From: Glandiceps talaboti
Lineage: Eukaryota > Hemichordata > Enteropneusta > Spengelidae
Length of the DNA stretch: 10,000 bases
NCBI RefSeq assembly: GCF_964340395.1
Contig: NC_135569.1
Coordinates: 14,618,519-14,628,518 of the forward strand
Reading direction: 5' to 3'
The position numbers and the translations under genes were made by a program. Within the stretch, counting starts at the first letter, position 1. Every line of letters starts with the position of its first letter. Positions 1 to 9,536 of the stretch are shown piece after piece. Under the pieces are notes generated by a model. The model saw only the letters and a program-made list of their open reading frames with translations. It did no database searches and was not told where the DNA came from.

Positions 1-210
1 ATGTGTAAGTCGTGATGTCTACTAAAAACAGTTGCCAAAAACCTTCTTTCATTTCTGAATCAAATGCAGCTTTCACAAAGGGAAGAAAATCCGTTACTTC
101 AGCGGGGGATTCGTTTATGAAGGCGTTTACTTGTATACAGCGAACATAGATACATGTATTGCTATTACTAAAATCATGGAAACATATGTGTTTTATTTTC
201 TGTCATGTAG
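1..210 (+). other. Intron upstream of exon 1 (partial)
   Basis: Non-coding by absence of ABCG-like codons. It ends with a pyrimidine-rich tract and TAG at 208-210. GTAAGT at 5-10 could be the donor of the preceding exon, but only four bases would remain of it, so it is not called. Confidence 0.7.
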
Positions 211-377
211 CTACTGACGAACCCGCCATTGTTTATTCTTGATGAACCCACCTCAGGGCTGGATAGCAGTATGGCGGAGACAGTTGTTTCAAAGTTGCAG
301 GAATTGGCTCTAAAAGGACATACCGTGTTGTGTACAGTACACCAGCCGTCATCTGAACTAAACGGATTGATTGACAG
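211..377 (+). CDS. Exon 1: Walker B, D-loop and H-loop of the ABCG NBD
   Basis: The acceptor is TCATGTAG before 211 and the donor is GTGAGG at 378. The exon starts on a codon boundary and ends after two bases of a codon (AG, completed by C of exon 2 to give Ser). It encodes LLTNPP, then Walker B LFILDEP with the catalytic Glu at 244-246, the D-loop SGLDS, and the switch His of the H-loop at 340-342 in [10 protein letters not shown]. These residues bind and hydrolyse ATP in the dimer interface. The preceding exon, which should carry the ABC signature, is not in the window. Confidence 0.96.
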
Positions 378-3300
378 GTGAGGAAAACACTACCATTGTA
401 GATGAAGGCCGACCGATGACTAGCTGTTTTTTAATGTGCGTGTACTACATGATATAGTCTAGTCGTTGGTGGCGCTCTGGCAGTCTACCCGTGTCCGTCT
501 TTGTAGCGTATAAGAGCGCCTCCAACGATCGTATGTTACAGTCTTGACGGTCATGTCAGGCCAAATAAAAAAAATTGTGTGGTTCCGATAAAATAGGGTA
601 GGTAGGTAGAATTGTCCAATATAACTTGGTTCAGGTTATATTTTCTGTTGTTTATCTAGAGCCCTGCCATATCGTCTTGCGTTATGGGTTACACGAGGTG
701 ATGACATCTTTTTCGATTTTTTCGATTTTCTGTAATATTTTCGAACTACCTAATTAAAAGTTGAGGGTGGGAAGTAAAAAACTCGTTGGTTCTGGTTACA
801 GGAACAAACCGTTTTGTTGTTGTTGTTGTTGTTGTTTGTTTGTTTGTTTTTTGGTTGTTTTTTGGGGGCATAGCATGACGTTATTTCTTTTTAATTAGGC
901 GCACTTAGAGGCCATTTTTGTAAAGGATCAAAAGATCATGTCACACCAATGCCCATATATGTTATTCTCTTTACATTTATGTTGCTTTTGCAATATCTAA
1001 ATAGCCCCCTCAGAGGTCCGATGGTACTAGCAAGAAAGTAGTCCTTCATGGTACTAGTATTCGATTCAAGGCTGGTACAGTATTTTTTTTTTGCCATATG
1101 AAGGGGAAGAGTTATCTCTCTATATATATTCGCTTACAGCATTTACTTGATGGCGGAAGGTCAATGTGCGTACTTTGGTCATACAATGAATGCAATGAAC
1201 CACTTTAATGCGCAGGGATATAATTGTCCTGAAAACTTCACTCCGACTGATCACTACTTAATGATTCTATCAATACGCCCAGAAACTGAAGGTGAAGATT
1301 TAGACAGGGTACAGGTATGTCATGAAATTATGTTAGCAGATTTATAGTGAACCGTTGTAAAAATGTTATTATAAAGGCATATATTAGCTGCAACGGGGAC
1401 TATATCTTCACTAAAGCTTATCGATACCATATCGTTATCAATGTTTCAGACTGAGTTCAAATACTGCTTGGATCTTCCACTAGTTCCATGACCTTGGTCA
1501 GGTGTAGCAAGCACTTTCATTGTTGAAATCTCGCTGACGGGCACTTTCGCTCAATATAAAGCATAACTATGAGGTGAGTATCACATGACTTGCCTCTAGC
1601 GTTGTCGCAAGTACGGCGGGCGGTTTGAAAATGAAGACAGCCGGCCAAATGTTTTACAGTTCTCATATGCCAATATGAAGTAACACTGACGGCTAGTAGA
1701 CAGATAAATCTTCAAATTAGAGGGATTAGACAACTTACACTTGCAGTGAAGTTTTAACGTATTTTGTAATGACAGAAAATACATAAAAATTGTCCCAATG
1801 CAGCTAACATGCCTTAATGGAATTTATGTAATTTCTTTCTCACTAGGGTAAAGCAGTTTTATATAATGCGACAAAATCTTCGATGGGACACAAGTTTCAA
1901 AATATAATTACGAATTGGTGAATTATTAATCATAATATTTATATGAGAATACGTATTTCGTCACCTTTAAAAGAGTTCCCTCAGCTAAAACAGTAGATCA
2001 AGACTCGCTAAGATACGTTGTGTCGCAGCGCCCCCAACGGCCATGATCTTTGAAAGATGTTGGCCAATGCTTGAGGGCGTCCCGACATGGCGTACCCTAC
2101 AGACTATAGAAATATTACATTCACAGAATAGATGGAAGAGTTTCATTTAAAATTTGACTTTGGACTATAGGAACAATAATGCGATTCTATTCTTTAGCCA
2201 ATGCTTGGCAACAGGATAATTCTGGATGACCATATATGGAAGAACCCAGGACTTTGTGTCAATTGATATAGTAGGATTTCCCAGTCACTTATTTTGGACC
2301 AGGCTCTGTACAAAGTGTGTTCTTTCTCATTATTGCAGGAGTTATGTGATATCTATGCTACGTCTGCATATGCAGAAACTGCTGCTAATGTTATTGCCTC
2401 GGTACCACACAAAGACCAAGACGTATGTATATATTATCCCCGACTCTAACCATTCGATAATCGCACATCACAAGTCCGCATCACACTTTCCTAATTCTCG
2501 TAGTGCCTTGCCAGTGGCACCATTAGTTGTTCAACCCAGGGCGTTCTTGCAAGCCAGAGCACGTACACATTTCTGCTGAAGCTACGAAATCTTGGCTGTG
2601 AGTCTTGGACGGTGCCGTAAAAGAGGTTGTGGTTTTTACGACCATGAATGCCGCCTAAATAGATTGTTGTATCCCAAATAAACATCTATATATGGTTGTA
2701 AGCACTATACCCCTTTACGGCATCTACACACGACACGATTTTTTGTTACCTTGCATAAACTGAAAGGAGATGGTGGGGGGGGGCGTAGTATGCTGTGGAC
2801 TGCTAGGATACATCAGTGCCACTCTCTAAACACATCAAAATCTTTACCTTTTGAGAACAACTTTTATTTGTAGAATTTTCTGCTATCATAATCCCTGGCA
2901 AGAGTTAAATACATGTTTCCTATATTTCTGTTAATTAGAAAGTGGAGTTTAGAGGATCGGAAGAGACAGAAGTCCGACGGTCAAGGTGTGTTGATTGTTT
3001 TAATAGTTATGCCACAAGGTGCAGCCAGGACTCCATATTTCATAATATTCCTAGTTTCTGTTTTTTCCAGTTAAAGATTGAAATATGAATAACGGCTAGT
3101 GCATCCATTTTTCTTACCTTGCCATTACTAGTGTCTCATCTTTAATCCCCCAATGTTTTAATCCCATGGTATTGGATTATATAGAGTCATAAAGATTAAC
3201 TAGGATATTATTCTTTTCTTCAAGACCAACTTTTTATGTATCTTCTCTAGATCTGCCAGATAACTGTTTTTTCAACGCAAATTCTAATCATACTCCCATA

Positions 3301-3620
3301 TTGGCTTACAATGTGTTTTATATCAATATTCGATATCCAAGAACAAACTTAGACTATTTGGTCAAACACACACAACTGTCATTGTATTAAGTTAGATTGT
3401 AAGACACGTCATGTCATTCCGCCCTCAACGGACTGCTGGCTGATATAGTGACACGACCCATAGCTGGACTACGAGTAAACATGAACCAATTGAATCTGAC
3501 TTCTAAGAATAGGGTTTGCTTGTCTCCCTGTGTCTGTCTGTGTCTGTATGTCTGTCTGTTTGTTTGTCTGTTTGTTTGTTTGTTTGTTTGTTTGTTTGTT
3601 TGTTTGTTTGTCTGTCTGAC

Positions 3621-3660
<40 letters not shown>

Positions 3661-6262
3661 GTCCGTCCGTCCGTTCGTTCGTTCGTTCGTTTGTTTATTT
3701 TGTTTGTTTGTTTGTTTGTTTGTTTGTTTGTTTGGTTGGTTGGTTGGTCGGTTGGTTGGTTGTGTGTTGGTTGGTTGGTTGATTGGTTGGTTGGTTGGTT
3801 GGTTTCGTTGGTTGGTTGGTTAGTTGGTTGGTTGGTTGGTTGGTTGGTTGGTTGGTTGTCTGTTTTGTTTTTGAAAATGGGCCCCCACTAATCAAATTGA
3901 AAGATGCACATATATAGTTATGTATCATTGGCCATGCATTTTGTATAGGCTAGCTTTGGTTTACATTCTACCAAATCCATTGAAATTCTTCTTAAATCTT
4001 TAAGCAAAACCTTACGTAACTTATTCTAACAGGTATAAGAACACTTGGTGGGCACAGTTTACAGCGTTACTTTGGAGAAGTTGGCTAGTTACCAGCAGAG
4101 AACCCATCGTCACCAGGGCGAGGCTTGGGGGCGCAATGGTAAGTTCAAAACGTATCCCCAGTTCGTTGGATACTCGTATACCGGCGCTTTCATAAATATT
4201 CATTCAATATTTCAATAATACTGCTATGATACCGAAGAACTGTAAATGTGCAAACATTAATGCAATATTCAAGAAATTAGTAGGGAACTTCAGACCGGTC
4301 AGCCTCACAATGCAAGGTTATGGAAACTATCTGTAGAAACTCACACTATACGCCATGCATTGTATAAAGCTTGTTAGATGGCTACTTACATGGAAATCTA
4401 AAACTACTGATACAGCAATAGTTGACATAAACTAGCAACAGACGTTGATGAAATTGTCTTATGTACAATGCAAACATGACGTGGATAATATAGCGCCCTC
4501 TGGTGTTGAGTACTGGCGTGGGGGAATAAAATACAATATGGCATATACTAAAACTGCATGTCCCTTGCAAGTTGATGTTCCAGTATATGGTTGGGAACGC
4601 AGGTCTACGCTTACTTTAGGGTGTTATCTCTGACAGCAAGCCGTCTTCAAATGGTCGCACATCACTCAACCGCATTCAGTGATAAACTTATCATGACGGC
4701 ACGTTGACTATGTCCACATAGATAAACAAAGCATCGATCGTAATCACCCAATTGTGTAGTTTACCACATACAGTAGTCTTAGGTTTATTGATATCTCAGT
4801 TTTCCTATAACTTGATTTCCGTGGTAGTATTAACCTACCATGGTTTATGTACAGTGAATTTCACAATACCATGCAGTTTTTCTGTTTGATACAATCACGC
4901 AGACACCAAATTGGACATGCTACAAGATTGAATGAGTACAGTTTCTTGCTACATTTTGTCTAAGTGAAATGAACTACATATGTCACCATACAGATATCAA
5001 ATGAACTCCAAAAGGGACATTTCATCGGGGTTTTAAATTTGATACTAAGAAAAACATTTGTGCCCGAATGTCTGCATGGAGTTGCAATACATTTGAATGG
5101 TTTATTTCATATAGAATAAATGTGGCAAAAAAATGCGATCTTGCTTTTGAAGTTTGGCATATGCAGTTTGTTGTTTGTTTCTGCATGATTGTATTTAACA
5201 GAAAGGCGGTACATCTAGAAGACAGTTTAAATTTCATACCGTCGAAAAAATGAACTGTTGTCACGTTTTATGGATTGTGGTAAGAGTGTTCATGATAGTT
5301 TAGTAAGTGGCCAAACTACCAAGTTGGCCTAAGATTGGTCGAATGACATAACTTGACCTTTTAACTTGATTTTACTTGAACTCTTAGACTTCGACTCGTT
5401 TCTGTAGACTTCACGAGTCAGTGTTGTCGTAAAACCACATACCTCTTTACAGCACGCGTATCATTTGACAAACGTCAGCTCGTCTCCATAAACATGAGTC
5501 AAAAAAATCAACTTATATCTAAAGAGTTTTCTATAGTCAAAAAATACGTATTTTTGAACAAACATTTTGACTTTATAGTCAAAGCTGAATATTACACGGA
5601 AAATCATACATTACGTGAGAATGTGTGTAGTTTCCCGTGCAATGACGTCACTGATTGCCAAATACTGCATTTTGTTGTAAGGGTCATAAGATATTGGTAT
5701 TGGTCACGACTCGATGTCGTGATGATCAATACATGATTTCTCTATTCCCATATTTGTAGTTTCTTGCTGTTACTACGGGGATGATATATTTCCAGACGGA
5801 TTACAATCAAACGGGTGTACAAGGTTTGAATGGTGCTCTCTTTGGCATGATGTGGGCCGGAAGTTCCGAAGCCTTCGGACCAATATTGAGGGTATGTTTG
5901 TATCTATTAAAGTGTATATTCGATGCCTTCATCAATTACACCTCCCATTAGCCTGGAGATTGACTTGGCTATCGGATGACTCGACATACGGGTTCGAGTT
6001 CTGGCGAATGACATTTTCAAACCACATAGCCAAGTCTCTGAGTTACTTAATTATTATAACTACGTGTAGGCTTTACGATAGTCCGAATCATGGGAGGTAT
6101 ATGTCGGCATGTATATCGACATACATACATACATACATACATACATACATACATACATACATACATACATACATACATACATACATACATACATACATGC
6201 GCGCACACACACACGCATACATACATACATACATACATACATACATACATACATACATACAT

Positions 6263-6325
<63 letters not shown>

Positions 6326-7526
6326 TACATACATACATACATACATACATACATACATACATACATACATACATACATACATACATACATACATACATAC
6401 ATACATGTTCAATTGATACATTTCTATTTTTCATTGTAGGCATTCCAAGACGAATTACCAATATTTAGAAAAGAGAATCACAATGGAATGTATCGACTAG
6501 ACGCTTTTTTCCTTGCCAAAACAATTGCACAGGTAGGAATCCCAATATAACTTTCACTGTCTTTTAATAATATGCTGCATTTATTATCCTGAGCTACTGT
6601 AAAACAAATGTCAGTATAACATTGGTCCATGGCCTTGACATACTCGCCATAAAAAGGAAATTTGTTTGTACGTTTAATTGTAACAAGTGAGGTCATAATT
6701 ACAAACTGTGTCACTTAAATTATAGTTTTTCAACTCGAGTCGAAAAAGTGTGACTTTTTATTCTATTTGTATCTTAACTCGATTAAAATAGTGAAGTCAG
6801 ATAATGAAATCCTTCCATGATATATATTTATTACAGCTTCCGGTATTTTTTGTTTCCGCCATTAGTTACGTCATTATGGTGTATTGGATGGCAGGTACGC
6901 ATGTCAGATTTATTTTTAGTTAAAGTGGCAATATGGATTAGAAATGGGCATTTTTTAATATTTAATTGATAAATATATATTACAGGAGAAATGAAGTTGT
7001 CATGATTCACTCGTGGGAAATGATGCTATGCTGTTATAGAGGTGCTACACACAGTATGGATGTAGAAGTAGACAAATTACTATATGTTGATTACCAGTTG
7101 TAAAGCCATCAACATCATCGAGTCCATGTATATCTTTTCTACTGTATTGTAGAAGTATAACAATGCTTTATCACTCAGTGCCTATGTGACTGGGTAAAGG
7201 ATCCTGTTGTGTGTGTGTCATGTCTCTGTTATTGTTAGTCTGGAGTTGAATTGCGTCTCTCTTTATATCAAAAACATCATGTCCCAAGAATGGAACATCA
7301 TGGCAACTTCATTTCGCCTGTAAATTGGTATAGTGGTTATATGTACGTATTTACATAGTCTGTTTACAAAATCATTGCAAACACAAAAGCAAACTTTATA
7401 CTTTCTTTTTGTTTTTGTAACGTATATATTGTATGTATGTATGTATGTATGTATGTATGTATGTATGTATGTATGTATGTATGTATGTATGTATGTATGT
7501 ATGTATGTATGTATGTATATGTATAC

Positions 7527-7557
<31 letters not shown>

Positions 7558-8066
7558 TGTATGTATGTATGCATGCATGCATGCATGCATGTATGCATGT
7601 ATGTATGTATGTATGTATGTATGTATGTATGTATGTATGTATGTATGTATGTATGTATGTATGTATGTATGTATGTATGTATGTATGTATGTGTGTTAGT
7701 TTGTTTGTTTTCAAGTAGTAAAACGTAGTAAAATTATTCCGCTCTTCGAAAACTCTAAAATAAATGCACAGTTCAATCCATATGGTTTAGATTCCAGCTG
7801 TCAAATAGAAAGGGAAGGAGTGTAAATAAAAGGGTATTTCTTGGGGGTAAGCTAACTTTTACCAATTTGTTATATTTGTGTGTGATTTGAATTTCCCCGT
7901 CGGTGTACAGTGAATGTTTATTTATTGTATCTATCAGGACTGAACCCATTGGTCGAGAGATTCTTCATCGCTCTACTTATTGGTTGCATGGTAGCTGATG
8001 CAGCAGTAGCATGTGGTTAGTATAATGTAGAAAACTTTTGTGTGTGTATGTATGACGCGCATGTGT

Positions 8067-8133
<67 letters not shown>

Positions 8134-9402
8134 CACCATATATCTACTGTTGCATCTAGATGAATGGAATGACCAACTTTATCATTGCTGCTGCGACAGT
8201 TTAGTGTAATCACTTGTGGGTCAACGCCATTGGCACATTCTTTTGAATATAAGATCTATACATTCATGTGAACAATCTTGATAAAGTGATAATAACAATA
8301 AATATATTATATCATTGTTCAATTAATAGCATTAATGCACTCTGTAGAGTTCTCAACATACAGCGAATTTCAAAATACCATGTAGCTCTTCTGTTTGATA
8401 CGCAGAAACCAATAAGAAACTGGACATGCTACCCTTTAAGATAACAAGATTGTACGAGTAGTTTCTTGCTACATTTTGTCAAAGTGAAATGAGCCACACA
8501 TGCCACCATACATACATCATATGAAAACCGCAAAGGACATTTTACGCGCCCTTCATCAGGAATTTGATACTAAGAAAAACATTTGCGCCCGAATGTCTGC
8601 ATATAGTTGCATACATTTGAATGGTTTATTTCACTACTAATAGACTAAATGTAGCATCAAATGCGAGCATATACAGTTTATTGTTGGTTTCTGCGTCGTT
8701 GTATCAAACAGGAAAGCTGCTCGGTATTTTGACATTGACTGTAACTAAATTTTGTCAAATTCAATACTGCAATAAAATATGAGATACTTCCAATATATAG
8801 TCGACGACTGATGATCATTTTCCTCTGGGAATGAACATTCATTTGTAATAATATAATTATTGCTATATTGTTACTATGGCATTACTTCACCAAAGAATTT
8901 ATCAGGTCGATGGCACAAGGCCTGGCCTATAATAGCTTTGATGGTCGACCTGGCAAGCATTATCACAACACAAGCAGGTTAACTGTCCACCCTTCTACAT
9001 AGACTACACAATGTCAGTCTCCAAAACAACCATGATACACTGCAATTAGAGTTTTGTCACTGTCGACTCTCTTTATCTACCTACGTCTAAGAAAATAATT
9101 GATATAAAGGTACAATAGGGGGCACTGTCTTGGTTGGGATGTGTATGTAACGATTGTTTTAATTTGTATGCAGGTACAGCGATATCTTGTTGTTGCCCGT
9201 CGATATATGTTGCCAGCACGATGGCTGTTCTTCTATCGGTGCCGATTTTCACTTTAGGAGGATTCTACATGAACGTACAGTAAGTTGTTTATAAATCACT
9301 TAAAGTATGCCATCTTTATAGCTAATGGTCAGACCATCGACTGATTCAGCAAATAAACACAGACAAACGCACACACACACACACACACACTCACACTCTC
9401 TT

Positions 9403-9466
<64 letters not shown>

Positions 9467-9479
9467 GCTCTCTCTCTCA

Positions 9480-9536
<57 letters not shown>

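Larger units (their letters stand above)
378..1139 (+). other. Intron 1
   Basis: A 762-bp intron between NBD exons, splitting a Ser codon (phase 2). It contains a long stem-loop at 463-528, a small hairpin at 618-642 (arms AATATAAC/GTTATATT), T-rich stretches with repeated TTTTCGA near 708-741, and a (TTG)n/(GTTT)n tract at 814-850. No coding exon is seen. Confidence 0.9.
2986..4032 (+). other. Intron 4
   Basis: A 1047-bp phase-2 intron. It carries a solo arm of the palindromic element at 3402-3430 and the tetranucleotide mosaic at 3517-3872. The long open frames over the mosaic come from the stop-free 4-bp period and are not genes. Confidence 0.9.
6895..7937 (+). other. Intron 8
   Basis: A 1043-bp phase-1 intron splitting a Gly codon. 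It holds a TA-flanked MITE (6983-7320) followed by the (GTAT)n microsatellite (7431-7696). No coding exon is seen in the remaining sequence. Confidence 0.92.
8016..9173 (+). other. Intron 9
   Basis: A 1158-bp phase-1 intron splitting a Gly codon. It begins with a (TG)n tract 26 bp after the donor and contains copy B of the foldback MITE (8361-8741). The sequence at 8742-9173 shows no further structure that I can name. Confidence 0.92.

Noticed and set aside
1-10. ATGT|GTAAGT as the end of the preceding exon
   Set aside because: Only four bases would be exonic and the resulting codon cannot be tested against the family, so it is left uncalled.
1488-1501. TGACCTTGGTCA, resembling nuclear receptor half-sites (NR5A/ERR type)
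   Set aside because: One short intronic match is expected by chance. No other regulatory context is visible.
2226-2579. 117-codon frame overlapping exon 3
   Set aside because: It reads exon 3 in another frame and does not join the neighbouring exons. No family features.
2670-2690. AATAAA as a polyadenylation signal in intron 3
   Set aside because: The ABCG frame clearly continues in exons 4-11. Such hexamers are frequent in AT-rich introns.
3448-3928. Long open frames on both strands rich in Cys-Leu-Phe-Val or Thr-Asn-Gln-Pro
   Set aside because: They only read the stop-free tetranucleotide mosaic in different phases. There is no non-repeat coding sequence.
5022-5264. Short frames on both strands inside MITE copy A
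   Set aside because: They are not preserved in copy B, so there is no sign of selection for coding.
5494-5736. 80-codon frame in intron 5
   Set aside because: No recognisable domain. It lies in an AT-rich intron with an internal palindrome, so it is most likely chance.
5852-6468. Several open frames of Tyr-Ile-His-Thr or Met-Tyr-Val-Cys repeats
   Set aside because: They are products of the (ATAC)n/(AC)n tract. The one starting at 5852 overlaps exon 6 in the wrong frame.
6117-7696. CRISPR array or satellite with spacers
   Set aside because: The repeats are simple 2-4 bp microsatellites without unique spacers, in a spliced eukaryotic gene.
7263-7728. Open frames over the (GTAT)n tract on both strands
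   Set aside because: Same cause: a period-4 repeat without stops. There is no domain outside the repeat.
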